NCBI GenBank assembly: GCA_002698425.1
Contig: NZXU01000046.1
Coordinates: 17,201-81,200 of the forward strand
Length of the DNA: 64,000 nucleotides
Reading direction: 5' to 3'
Source of the DNA: Ahrensia sp.
GTDB lineage: Bacteria > Pseudomonadota > Alphaproteobacteria > Rhizobiales > Rhizobiaceae
Shown piece by piece: positions 1 through 7,911 of the stretch. The position numbers and the translations under genes were made by a program. The notes below the pieces were generated by a model that worked only from the letters and a program-made list of their open reading frames with translations, searched no databases and was not told the origin of the DNA. The stretch's first letter is position 1; every line of letters begins with the position of its first letter.

Positions 1-103
1 AAGCGACGCGGTCACCATCGTCGACGGCAAGATGGTGGACGCGCCGGTCATCAAGAAAGCCCGGGATGTTCTGCGCCGCGCAGGACAGCCGCGAACCGCC
101 TGA
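1..103 (+). CDS. C-terminal end of a HpcH/HpaI aldolase / citrate lyase beta-like protein (partial)
   Basis: Only the last 33 residues are in the window, read from base 2 to a TGA at 101-103. The tail VDGKMVDAPVIKKARDVL matches the C-terminal pattern of CitE-like and malyl-CoA lyase-like members of the HpcH/HpaI family, where a G-K-M-[VI]-D-x-P motif precedes the last helix. Such enzymes cleave or form CoA thioesters of hydroxy-dicarboxylates. The gene converges on the amidase frame that ends at 139. The family call rests on this short tail, so the exact substrate cannot be given. Confidence 0.6.
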   Translation, partial: SDAVTIVDGKMVDAPVIKKARDVLRRAGQPRTA

Positions 104-138
104 GCGCCCGACCGGCCCGCTCGGGGCTGAGAGCGGCT

Positions 139-1515
139 TTATGCAGAAAGCCGTTCATCGAATGCAGCCTGCACGGAAGTGCCATATCCAAGAACGAGAT
201 CATCCTGACCCGCGAGACCGGACAGAAGGAAACTTGTCGGCATGCCGCCCCCGTCGAAACCATTCGGCATGGCAAGGCCCGGCAAGTTCAGGAAATTTCC
301 CATCATGGTGTTGCGCAGCGTCTTGAGATTGACGCGATGGAAAAGCTCCTTGTCCGCCTCCAGCGGCGCGATAGCCGGGGCGACATGCGGCACCGTCGGC
401 ATGGCGAACATCACGCCGTCGAAATCCGCCCTCAGTTCGGCGATGAGAGCAGCCCTGGCGCGTTGCAGCACCAACAGCTCATATGCCGTCATCTTCTTGC
501 CGCCGAGAATCCGGTCGACCACCCGGCCGTCGACGCGCGCGACCTCCGGTCCGTCGACAAGATCGCGATGCTCCACATAGGCATCCGCCGCAGCGATGGA
601 ACCGTAGGTAGTCGCCAGTTCGGCGGCCTTTGCGAAGGCCGGCATAGGACCGGAGCGCACGGTCGCGCCCCGCGCCTCGAGGTCGGACAGCGACGCCTCG
701 AAATTTTTCATCACATCCGGCTCGACATCTTCGAGCACGACCGTCTCCGGGACAAAGACCGACAGTTCCGACAGCGGCCGGCGGATCACGCTCGGCCCCG
801 CCGCTCCGCGCAAGGCGGCGTCGAGCAGGATGCAATCCTCCACCGAACGTGCCAGCGGGCCAACGGTATCGAGTGTCCGCGACAATGGGAAAACGCCTTC
901 CGCGGAGATGCGGCCTTCTGAGGTCTTCAGACCGGTGAGGCCGTTGAAAGCCGAGGGAATGCGCACCGACCCGCCCGTATCCGTTCCGATCGCGCACGGC
1001 GCAAGGCCGGCAGCGACCGCGACGCCACTGCCCGACGACGAACCGCCCGGAGCGCGCGCTTCGTCCTTGCCGAAGGGATTGACGGGTGTGCCATGATGCG
1101 GATTGAGACCCAGTCCGGAATAGGCGAACTCGGTCAGATTGACCTTGCCGAGACTGACCATGCCGGCAGCGGCGAGATTGGCGACGACGGGCGCGTCCTT
1201 TTCTGCCGGCAGTTCGTCGCGATAGACATCGGAGCCGGCCGTTGTCGTGACGCCCTTCATGTCGAACAGATCCTTCCAGGCGACCGGAACCCCGTCGAGC
1301 GGCGACAGCGGCCGGTTGGCCAGAATTCGCTGTTCCGCCATGCGGGCCTCCTGCATCGCGCGCTCGCCGGTTACGGCGAGAAAAACCGGCGACGCCTGAC
1401 GAGCGATCCTCTCAAGCAGATATTCGGTCAGCGCAACCGGGCTGATCTCACGCGCCTGCAACGCCCTGCCGATGGAGGCGGCCGATCTTTCCGCGACTGT
1501 TTCAGGATTGGACAT
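139..1515 (-). CDS. amidase-signature hydrolase module with its own start site
   Basis: This is a full-length amidase-signature enzyme (458 aa from ATG 1515), which hydrolyses a carboxamide to acid and ammonia. Catalytic residues are visible: Lys81 in AWKD, the cis-Ser in GGSSSGSG (157-164) and nucleophile Ser183 in GTDTGGSVR. A GAGGTG sequence lies 8 bp upstream of ATG 1515, so it can be translated separately even though the CobW frame reads into it. In the context of a possible imidase in the same operon, a half-amidase role (opening the monoamide left after imide hydrolysis) is plausible but inferred. It is the last unit of the operon. Confidence 0.8.
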   Translation of the reverse strand: MSNPETVAERSAASIGRALQAREISPVALTEYLLERIARQASPVFLAVTGERAMQEARMAEQRILANRPLSPLDGVPVAWKDLFDMKGVTTTAGSDVYRDELPAEKDAPVVANLAAAGMVSLGKVNLTEFAYSGLGLNPHHGTPVNPFGKDEARAPGGSSSGSGVAVAAGLAPCAIGTDTGGSVRIPSAFNGLTGLKTSEGRISAEGVFPLSRTLDTVGPLARSVEDCILLDAALRGAAGPSVIRRPLSELSVFVPETVVLEDVEPDVMKNFEASLSDLEARGATVRSGPMPAFAKAAELATTYGSIAAADAYVEHRDLVDGPEVARVDGRVVDRILGGKKMTAYELLVLQRARAALIAELRADFDGVMFAMPTVPHVAPAIAPLEADKELFHRVNLKTLRNTMMGNFLNLPGLAMPNGFDGGGMPTSFLLSGLAGQDDLVLGYGTSVQAAFDERLSA

Positions 1516-2610
1516 GGCTGCGGCACCTCGTTGTCTTGTTCGATCTCGGCCGATTGGCGGCCCGGCCGTTCTTGCGACCTCGCTCTGCCGCGCGAGGTTG
1601 CGCACCATGTCGAGGAATGCGGCAAGCGAGCGACGGATCTTCGCTTCGTCGATATCGCGGGTGATGAACACGATCCGCGACGTGCGGTCTGCATCAGGCC
1701 AGTGTTCAAGATGAAGCGGAGGATGAACGACGTGCTGCACGCCGTGCAGAATGACGGGGGTCGTGGATTCGGCGACGTTGAGAATGCCCTTCACGCGCAG
1801 GATCTTTTCGCCATGGGCATGGAGAAGCGCCGTCAGCCAGATGCCGAACGCCGTCCAGTCGATGGGATGGGGATACCGCAGCACGAAGGAATTGGTCCCG
1901 TCATCGTGGTGGTGATGATGGTGACCATGCCCATGCTCCAGCGCCTCCAGCTTGCCGGCGCTCTCCAGCCAGCGCCGCGCTTCCTCTTCGCGGCGTGTCT
2001 CATCGCCGATATCGTCGCCAAAGAGGAAATCGGCGTCAAATCCGGTTCCCGTCGAAGCGCTCACCGACGCGAAGGGATTCAATCGGTGCAAGGCCTTTTC
2101 CAGGCTTGCGATGCTCTCGCTATCGACGAGATCGGCTTTCGTGATCAGCAGACGGTCGGCTACGGAGATTTGCTTTGCCGACTCGGACTCTGTCGCGATC
2201 GTGTGCAGACCGTTTTGCGCATCGACCGTGCAAATGATGTTGGCGACCCGATAGTGGTTGCGGATGATCGGGTCGGCCGTGATCGTCGAGACGATCGGCG
2301 CCGGATCGGCCAGTCCGGTCGTCTCGATCACCACGCGGCTGAACCCGGGAATGTCGCCCTTGGCCGCCTTGTCGTGCAGACCGCGAATGGTTTCCTGAAG
2401 ATCGGAACGGATCGTGCAGCAGATGCAGCCGGATTCCAGCAGCAGCACGCCCTCTTCAACTTCTTCCAGAAGAATATGATCGAGGCCGACTTCACCGAAC
2501 TCGTTGACGATAACGGCCGTGTCCGAGAACCGCTCGCTTCTGAGCACTTCACGCAGCAGGGTCGTCTTGCCCGACCCGAGAAAGCCCGTGACGATATTGA
2601 CCGGAATCAT
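139..2610 (-). CDS. CobW/COG0523 metal-chaperone GTPase in one continuous frame with an amidase
   Basis: Residues 1-365 are a complete CobW-family GTPase: Walker A GFLGSGKTT (9-17), the metal-binding motif GCICC (61-65), Walker B ETTGLADP (96-103), TKAD (157-160), a His-rich loop HGHGHHHHHH (226-235), then a CobW C-terminal domain. Family members use GTP hydrolysis to deliver a metal, often zinc, to client enzymes. No stop follows the CobW domain: the frame runs through a basic linker (about 340-365) straight into an amidase. Start ATG 2610 overlaps the upstream small gene by 4 bp. The frame may be a true fusion, or two genes whose separating stop has been lost; the amidase part has its own ribosome binding site. 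Confidence 0.8.
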   Translation of the reverse strand: MIPVNIVTGFLGSGKTTLLREVLRSERFSDTAVIVNEFGEVGLDHILLEEVEEGVLLLESGCICCTIRSDLQETIRGLHDKAAKGDIPGFSRVVIETTGLADPAPIVSTITADPIIRNHYRVANIICTVDAQNGLHTIATESESAKQISVADRLLITKADLVDSESIASLEKALHRLNPFASVSASTGTGFDADFLFGDDIGDETRREEEARRWLESAGKLEALEHGHGHHHHHHDDGTNSFVLRYPHPIDWTAFGIWLTALLHAHGEKILRVKGILNVAESTTPVILHGVQHVVHPPLHLEHWPDADRTSRIVFITRDIDEAKIRRSLAAFLDMVRNLARQSEVARTAGPPIGRDRTRQRGAAAMSNPETVAERSAASIGRALQAREISPVALTEYLLERIARQASPVFLAVTGERAMQEARMAEQRILANRPLSPLDGVPVAWKDLFDMKGVTTTAGSDVYRDELPAEKDAPVVANLAAAGMVSLGKVNLTEFAYSGLGLNPHHGTPVNPFGKDEARAPGGSSSGSGVAVAAGLAPCAIGTDTGGSVRIPSAFNGLTGLKTSEGRISAEGVFPLSRTLDTVGPLARSVEDCILLDAALRGAAGPSVIRRPLSELSVFVPETVVLEDVEPDVMKNFEASLSDLEARGATVRSGPMPAFAKAAELATTYGSIAAADAYVEHRDLVDGPEVARVDGRVVDRILGGKKMTAYELLVLQRARAALIAELRADFDGVMFAMPTVPHVAPAIAPLEADKELFHRVNLKTLRNTMMGNFLNLPGLAMPNGFDGGGMPTSFLLSGLAGQDDLVLGYGTSVQAAFDERLSA

Positions 2611-2930
2611 GGCGCCGACTTCTCGATCTCCCCGATCCAGGCGTCGTCAAGCGGATCGACCGGACTGCCGCGCAATCGTTCAACCGCACCCCAGACGCTC
2701 TGGAGATCGTCGACGATCTCCTGGCGGCCGGTGGGCGAGCGGACGACATAACTCGTCGCCTGGAAATCGGAGAGTTTCATGCGCACCGCAGCCAGCGCGC
2801 GGTTCACCAACGCAGCGCGATGCAGCCGCTCGGCCCGGATGGTGCGGCGGGCCGATCCTGAAAAGGCCCGCGGGTGGGCGGAGGTCTCCGTCCAGTGCAC
2901 AGTTCCCAGCAGCCCGCATAATCCGCACAT
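2607..2930 (-). CDS. small conserved protein with N-terminal MCGLCG motif, CobW neighbour
   Basis: The product is 107 aa, starting MCGLCGLLG. The start at 2930 is fixed by AAGGAGGT just upstream. No signal peptide or membrane segment is seen. Cys2 and Cys5 form a CxxC pair right at the N-terminus, and the rest is basic and probably helical. The gene overlaps the CobW start by 4 bp, indicating translational coupling. I recall similar small proteins beside COG0523 GTPases in other Proteobacteria, but I know no function. A metal-handling role with CobW, or being a CobW client, is inference. The resemblance of MCG to class II glutamine amidotransferases is too short to mean anything. Confidence 0.65.
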   Translation of the reverse strand: MCGLCGLLGTVHWTETSAHPRAFSGSARRTIRAERLHRAALVNRALAAVRMKLSDFQATSYVVRSPTGRQEIVDDLQSVWGAVERLRGSPVDPLDDAWIGEIEKSAP

Positions 2931-2990
2931 GTTCGACCTCCTTCGGGACGAAGGGGAGCCGATCGCGGCTCCCCCTGCCATGAACCCGCC

Positions 2991-3866
2991 TTAGCGAGGG
3001 AAGCGCTTCGCGAAATCGTCGGCGATCTTGTCGAACGTCGTGAACTCGACCCCCGGATGGCTGATGATGTGATTGTAGATCCGTTCCAGCATCAGCAGGA
3101 CCTGCGGTTTGCCCGACACGTCCGGATGGATCGTCATCGTGAAGACGCCATAGTCCATCTCGCGATAGACCCAGTCGAACTGATCGCGCCACATCTCTTC
3201 GAGATGCCGCGGATTGACGAAGCCGTGGCTGTTCGGCGCCGCCTTCATGAACATCATCGGCGGAAGATCGTCGAGATACCACGACGCCGGGATCTCGATC
3301 AGATCGGTCTCCTCGCCGCGAACGAGCGGCTTCATCCACTCCTCGGCCTTCTTGGAGTAATCGATCTTGGTCCAGGTGTCGCCGACGCGCACGCGATAGG
3401 GCGTGAAGTCGTTGTGCATCAGCGAGTGGTCGTACTTGATGCCCTTCTTCAAAAGCAGCTCGTTGGAAACCGGGGAGAACTCCCACCACGGCGCGACGTA
3501 GCCGGTCGGCCGGCGGCCGCAAAGATCCTCGATCAACGCGATCGACTTGTCCATCACAGCCTCTTCCTGCTCGGGCGTCATGGCGATCGGGTTTTCGTGG
3601 CTGTAGCCGTGCATGCCGATCTCGTGGCCGGCCTCGGCCACTGCCTTCATCTGCTCGGGGAAAGTCTCGATCGAGTGGCCGGGGATGAACCACGTGGTGT
3701 CGATGCCCCAGCGCTCGAACAGCTTGAGCAGGCGCATTGACCCGACCTCGCCAGAGAACAGGCCGCGGCTGATGTCGCAGGGGCTGTCTTCGCCGCCATA
3801 AGAGCCGAGCCAGCCGCCGACCGCGTCCACATCGACGCCAAACGCGCAATAAATCTTCTTTGTCAT
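2991..3866 (-). CDS. polysaccharide deacetylase-fold hydrolase (PuuE / cyclic imide hydrolase / HP0310-like)
   Basis: The 291-aa protein has the NodB-fold metal site: Asp12/Asp14 in VDVDA (11-15), the H-x3-H pair His86/His90 in HGYSH, and APWW (125-128). There is no signal peptide, so it is cytoplasmic and unlikely to act on cell-wall polymer. Cytoplasmic relatives include the allantoinase PuuE, the H. pylori HP0310 type, and bacterial cyclic imide hydrolases of about this size. Start ATG 3866 is preceded by GTGGAGG; a GTG 15 bp upstream would add five residues. Its place between an amide-type importer and a CobW chaperone plus amidase favours ring opening of an imide or hydantoin-like substrate, which is inferred. 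Confidence 0.8.
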   Translation of the reverse strand: MTKKIYCAFGVDVDAVGGWLGSYGGEDSPCDISRGLFSGEVGSMRLLKLFERWGIDTTWFIPGHSIETFPEQMKAVAEAGHEIGMHGYSHENPIAMTPEQEEAVMDKSIALIEDLCGRRPTGYVAPWWEFSPVSNELLLKKGIKYDHSLMHNDFTPYRVRVGDTWTKIDYSKKAEEWMKPLVRGEETDLIEIPASWYLDDLPPMMFMKAAPNSHGFVNPRHLEEMWRDQFDWVYREMDYGVFTMTIHPDVSGKPQVLLMLERIYNHIISHPGVEFTTFDKIADDFAKRFPR

Positions 3867-3925
3867 GTCAGTGGCCTCCACTTTCCTTGATTGGTGACAG
3901 TTTTTTCATTTAGCCGGACCGGGGC

Positions 3926-5035
3926 TTACGCATCGCCGAGCACGATCGTCGCCCTCTCCGGCTTCCAGCGGAGTTCGACCGCCGATCCGTTGGTGATGTT
4001 CCGCCCCTCGATGCGCTCGCGATAGGCTTCGATGCGCATCGGAGCCATGCCGGGCAGTTCAACGCCGACATAGACGACGTGACCGACCGGCTCGAGCGCG
4101 GTGACCGTACCCTGAACCCTGTCGAGGGTTTCCTCGGCAGCCGGCTCGGAAGCGGGAACGATGTCGATATATTCGGACGGGGCAACGACCATCGCCTTCC
4201 GGCCGGCAGCCGACGATCCCTGCTTGAAGCTCGGCACGCCATAGAACGTGCCCAGCGGCGTCGTGACGGTGGCGCGGCCATCGCCCACCTCGACAAGTTC
4301 GCCGGGAATGATGCGGTTACGGCCAATGAAGCGGGCGACAAACGCTGATTGTGGTCGCGTGTAGAGTTCGAACGGCGCCGAAACCTGCTCGACCTTGCCG
4401 GAATTCATCACCACTACCCGGTCGCCCATCGACAGCGCCTCGGACTGCGCGTGGGTAACGAAGACGAAGGTGATGTTGAGTTCGCGCTGGAGGATCTTCA
4501 GTTCCTCCTGAATCGACTTGCGCAGGTTGGCGTCCAACGCACCGAGCGGTTCGTCGAGCAGCAGGATATCCGGCTCCGTGACAAGGCCGCGCGCCAGCGA
4601 AAGGCGCTGCTTCTGTCCACCGGAAAGCGCCCCTTCCTTGGCGTTTACGACGTCACCGAGTTGCAGCTTCTCGATGATCGCATCGGTGCGCTTCTTGATC
4701 TCGGCGGCACCGAGGCGGCGCACATGCAGGCCATATTCGATATTTTGGCGCACCGTCATGTGCGGAAAAATCGCGTAGTTCTGGAAGATGGTCGATGTCG
4801 GCCGCTTCTCGGTCGGCACATCGGTGAAATTCCTACCGCGTATGATCAGGTCTCCGGAGGTAATGGATTCCAGGCCCGCAATCATGCGCAGTGTCGTCGT
4901 CTTGCCGCACCCGGAGGGTCCGACAAAGGAAATGAACTCACCCCGCTTGACGCTTAGGTCGAATTCTTCGACGGCGACTGTGCCGCCGGGATAGACCTTT
5001 CGGAGTTTGACCAGTTCAAGGTCATAATCAGACAT
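3926..5035 (-). CDS. ABC transporter ATP-binding protein, PotA type (second ATPase of the operon)
   Basis: This 369-aa protein has Walker A GPSGCGKTT (39-47), Q-loop Gln85, signature LSGGQ (137-141) and Walker B ILLLDEP (157-163), followed by a C-terminal TOBE-like region. It energises import of a small organic solute. Start ATG 5035 is chosen because GAGGA lies upstream; the longer frame adds 20 residues with no homology. It sits between the solute-binding protein and the deacetylase-fold hydrolase. The operon already has a PotA-like ATPase at 9693-10799, so two different ATPases serve a single permease pair here. Confidence 0.93.
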   Translation of the reverse strand: MSDYDLELVKLRKVYPGGTVAVEEFDLSVKRGEFISFVGPSGCGKTTTLRMIAGLESITSGDLIIRGRNFTDVPTEKRPTSTIFQNYAIFPHMTVRQNIEYGLHVRRLGAAEIKKRTDAIIEKLQLGDVVNAKEGALSGGQKQRLSLARGLVTEPDILLLDEPLGALDANLRKSIQEELKILQRELNITFVFVTHAQSEALSMGDRVVVMNSGKVEQVSAPFELYTRPQSAFVARFIGRNRIIPGELVEVGDGRATVTTPLGTFYGVPSFKQGSSAAGRKAMVVAPSEYIDIVPASEPAAEETLDRVQGTVTALEPVGHVVYVGVELPGMAPMRIEAYRERIEGRNITNGSAVELRWKPERATIVLGDA

Positions 5036-5138
5036 CGGGGATCCTCGGATTCTAGCCGGGTAAGGTGCGGACGGCCACCGGGCCCGCCCGCACAACAGTG
5101 CAGGAAAGGGCAGATCGCCCTTTCCCGTTTTCGACGGA

Positions 5139-6347
5139 TCAGGCGCTCAGGAACTCGTCCCAACGCGAGATCAGGTGGTCGTACTCGTCCGGCCACTGGT
5201 GCCAGTAGCTGACATGGCTTGCACGCTCTTCCAGCGAACCGCCGTCGCGCAGGTCGCCCTCCTTGATGCCGCGTTCCTCGGCACCCTTCCAGGGCTGACC
5301 CTCGTACCAGAAGGCATACTTGTCCGGATCCATCACGTCCTTGATCGTGGTGGTCGGCGAGTAGTAGCCCTGCTCCGACACGGTGATGCCGGGTGCGCCC
5401 GACAGCCAGTAATCGGCGTAAGCCTTGACGGCTGCGGCGTTCGGGCTGTTGGCGATCTGCGAGATGCCGATGGCCCAGGCGCGATAGCCTTCCTTCGGAA
5501 CGGCGTAGGAGCACTGGATGCCCTGCGCCTTGACCGCCATGACAGCCGGCTGCCACGCATCGGCGAGGATCATCTCGCCCGAAGCGAGCAGGTTCACCAG
5601 TTCGCCGAAATCGCCCCAGAGCGCGCGGAACTGACCGCCCTTCTTCTTGGAGATGAGGAATTTCGACGCCTCGTCGATCTCCTCGACCGACGGGTTGCCC
5701 GGGTTCGGAACATCAAGCAGTCCGAGCGAATTCATCGCCAGGATCGCCTGACCGAACGCGATCAGCGGGTCGACGTTCAGGCCGGTCTTGCCCTTGAACT
5801 TGTCGTCGAACAGCGCGGTCCATGTGTTGGCTTCTTCTGCGCTGACGAGGTCGGGGCGATAGCCGATGGAGTCGAAGTTGTAGACGGTCGGGACCATCCA
5901 CAGTTCGGTTTGCCCATCGTCCGCCCAGATCTGACCGGAAATCTGCGCGCGTGCTTCCATGCGCGGATCCGTATCCGTGAACGTCGGACGAATGCTGTTC
6001 CAGTTCGACAGGTCAGCCGTCGGGATCGGCTTGATCGTGTTCGTTTCCGTCATGGCCGGCAGACGTTCGCCGATGGTCTCCCAGCAGTCATAGGCGTTGG
6101 AGCCGGACAGCAATTCCGTCTGGGTATTCGGGAAGATGTCGGCCTTGCCCGACACCGAGCCGACGCCCGACTTGGCCTTGAAGTCATTGAGAATGCGTTC
6201 CTGGACGGTCACAGAAAGACCGACCGTGCGCAGTTCCTGATTTCCCAGTTCCTGGGCAAACAGCATCTGGGGACGCATGAAGGCGGCGCTTCCGGCCAGA
6301 GCACCAGCTCCGGCTACAAAGCCCCTTCGGGAAATTTTCGTTTTCAT
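5139..6347 (-). CDS. extracellular solute-binding protein of a PotD-like ABC importer, Tat signal
   Basis: The 402-aa protein begins MKTKISRRGFVAGAG, a twin-arginine signal (SRRGFV at 6-11) with a hydrophobic core and a likely cut near residue 31 after FAQ. The mature part is a type II periplasmic binding protein of the spermidine/putrescine class (motifs MVPTVYNFDS, AYADYWLSG). It should capture the substrate in the periplasm and pass it to the permeases at 7908-9696. Start ATG 6347 has GGGAG upstream. A visible paralogue without signal peptide is encoded at 12060-13259. Confidence 0.92.
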   Translation of the reverse strand: MKTKISRRGFVAGAGALAGSAAFMRPQMLFAQELGNQELRTVGLSVTVQERILNDFKAKSGVGSVSGKADIFPNTQTELLSGSNAYDCWETIGERLPAMTETNTIKPIPTADLSNWNSIRPTFTDTDPRMEARAQISGQIWADDGQTELWMVPTVYNFDSIGYRPDLVSAEEANTWTALFDDKFKGKTGLNVDPLIAFGQAILAMNSLGLLDVPNPGNPSVEEIDEASKFLISKKKGGQFRALWGDFGELVNLLASGEMILADAWQPAVMAVKAQGIQCSYAVPKEGYRAWAIGISQIANSPNAAAVKAYADYWLSGAPGITVSEQGYYSPTTTIKDVMDPDKYAFWYEGQPWKGAEERGIKEGDLRDGGSLEERASHVSYWHQWPDEYDHLISRWDEFLSA

Positions 6348-6400
6348 CGTGGAGACTCCCTGTCTTTTCAAGTCGCTAAGTTTCCTGCGAGCGCCTGCCG

Positions 6401-7153
6401 TCAGTAACGGCCGACCAGTAATCCCCCATCCACCGTCACGACTTGCCCGGTCATGTAGCGAGCCTGTTCGGAGGTGAGGAATTTTATGACATCGGCGATG
6501 TCTTCCGGCTCGCCGACGCGTCCCATGGGGATGAATTCTGCCGCTTTCTCGAGCCCCTCCGGCCCGAGCGAATGTTTCTCGGACAGGGCTTGCGCGGTCC
6601 GGATATAGCCCGGCGCGACGCCGTTCACGCGGATGCCGCTGGAGGCGAGTTCCACCGCCAGGCCGCGCACCAGCCCGACCACCCCGGACTTCGCGGCGGA
6701 GTAATGGACATGCTCGTCCCATCCATACGCGACGCCCATGATCGAGGAGAGGCAGACGACAGAGCCTTTGCCAGCCTTCTTCATCGCCGGCGCCGCGGCC
6801 CGCACCAGCCGCATCATGCCCTTCAGGTCGATGTCGAACGTGTGATCCCATTTCTCGTCGGTCATCTCGCCCAGCGGCACCTTGTGGGCGATGCCGGCAT
6901 TGCAGATGATGCAATCGAGCGCGCCGTGGTCTTTCTCGATCTCCGCGACCAGCGCGTTCGTCATGTCGGTCGAGGTAACGTCCAGGGGGTGGAAGCTCGC
7001 TGTACCGCCAGCCGCCACGATCGCGTCGGCGACTTCAGCCCCTTCTTTTTCGAGCACGTCCGTCACGAACACGCGATCGCCATTGTCGGCGAAGGCCTTC
7101 GCGGTCGCCCGCCCGATTCCTATTCCCGCTCCGGTAATGAGGACGTTTCTCAT
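6401..7153 (-). CDS. short-chain dehydrogenase/reductase (SDR), first of two
   Basis: This 250-aa classical SDR has cofactor motif TGAGIGIG (7-14), NAG (85-87), and the catalytic Ser136/137, Tyr151 and Lys155 (YSAAK). It oxidises or reduces a hydroxyl/carbonyl group with NAD(P)(H). It ends MTGQVVTVDGG, typical of the family. Start ATG 7153 has AGGAG nine bases upstream, and the gene lies 11 bp after the second SDR gene. Substrate is unknown; the context suggests it handles a carbon skeleton released by the amide hydrolases of this operon. Confidence 0.92.
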   Translation of the reverse strand: MRNVLITGAGIGIGRATAKAFADNGDRVFVTDVLEKEGAEVADAIVAAGGTASFHPLDVTSTDMTNALVAEIEKDHGALDCIICNAGIAHKVPLGEMTDEKWDHTFDIDLKGMMRLVRAAAPAMKKAGKGSVVCLSSIMGVAYGWDEHVHYSAAKSGVVGLVRGLAVELASSGIRVNGVAPGYIRTAQALSEKHSLGPEGLEKAAEFIPMGRVGEPEDIADVIKFLTSEQARYMTGQVVTVDGGLLVGRY

Positions 7154-7164
7154 TCAATCCGCTC

Positions 7165-7911
7165 CTAAAGCATCACATCGCCCGAGTTGGGCCCCAGGGT
7201 TTGACCGACGTAGATTTTCGCGTCCTCGGAGGCGAGGAAGGCCACCGTCGCCGCGACGTCGTCCGGTTCGCCGAAACGTCCGAGCGGCAATTCCGAGGCC
7301 TTCCGGTTGCGCCAGTCCTCCGACAGCGCCATCACGAGTTCGGTGTTGATCGGTCCGGGCGCGACGGCGTTCACACGCACGCCCGACGCGCTGACCTCGC
7401 GCGCCATCGCCTTGGTCAACCCGATGATACCGGCCTTGGCCGCGCTGTAGTGGGTGAGCTCGACGCCGCCGATCTGACCAAGCTGGGAGGCGATATTCAC
7501 GATAACGCCGCTGCCGGCGGCCAGCATGGGCCCGATCGCCCGCCGGCATCCCAGAAAGCAGCCGCGCAGGTGAACAGCGATCATCCGGTCGAAGTCCTCG
7601 ACCTGCATGTCCTTGAGTTCGACCTGTTGCACGATGCCCGCATTGTTGACGACCAGGGAACAGGTGCCCCACGCGTCCTCGCAGGCCGCAAAGGCCTTGT
7701 CGATGTCGGCCGGGGACGACACGTCGCCAGCGACAGGGATCGCGGTGCCACCGGCCTTCTCGATCAGATCGACGGTCAGCTGCGCCGAATCCGCGTTGAG
7801 ATCCAGGACGACCACCTTCGCGCCCTCGGCCGCAACACGCAGCGCAATCGCCCTGCCGATCCCCGCCCCCGCGCCCGTGACGACGGCGTTATGGTGAGAA
7901 AGCCGGCTCAT
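7165..7911 (-). CDS. short-chain dehydrogenase/reductase (SDR), second of two
   Basis: The 248-aa SDR has TGAGAGIG (12-19), NNAG (89-92) and the catalytic Ser142, Tyr155 and Lys159. It resembles 3-oxoacyl-ACP reductase/FabG-like and sugar-type SDRs, but the substrate cannot be read from sequence. Its ATG at 7911 overlaps the upstream permease stop by 4 bp, so it is translationally coupled to the transporter. It is clearly different from the adjacent SDR, so this is not a recent duplication. Confidence 0.92.
   Translation of the reverse strand: MSRLSHHNAVVTGAGAGIGRAIALRVAAEGAKVVVLDLNADSAQLTVDLIEKAGGTAIPVAGDVSSPADIDKAFAACEDAWGTCSLVVNNAGIVQQVELKDMQVEDFDRMIAVHLRGCFLGCRRAIGPMLAAGSGVIVNIASQLGQIGGVELTHYSAAKAGIIGLTKAMAREVSASGVRVNAVAPGPINTELVMALSEDWRNRKASELPLGRFGEPDDVAATVAFLASEDAKIYVGQTLGPNSGDVML

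Noticed and set aside
1885..1935. Poly-His run in CobW as a cloning tag artefact
   Set aside because: HGHGHHHHHH is internal and normal for COG0523 metal-binding loops.
1093..2751. 552-codon plus-strand frame opposite cobW/amidase
   Set aside because: Shadow; the minus strand gives complete Walker and amidase motifs.
2611..3000. Cobalamin riboswitch expected near a cobW gene
   Set aside because: CobW here is inside a tight operon with 4-bp overlap; there is no leader, and this COG0523 branch is not a cobalamin synthesis gene.
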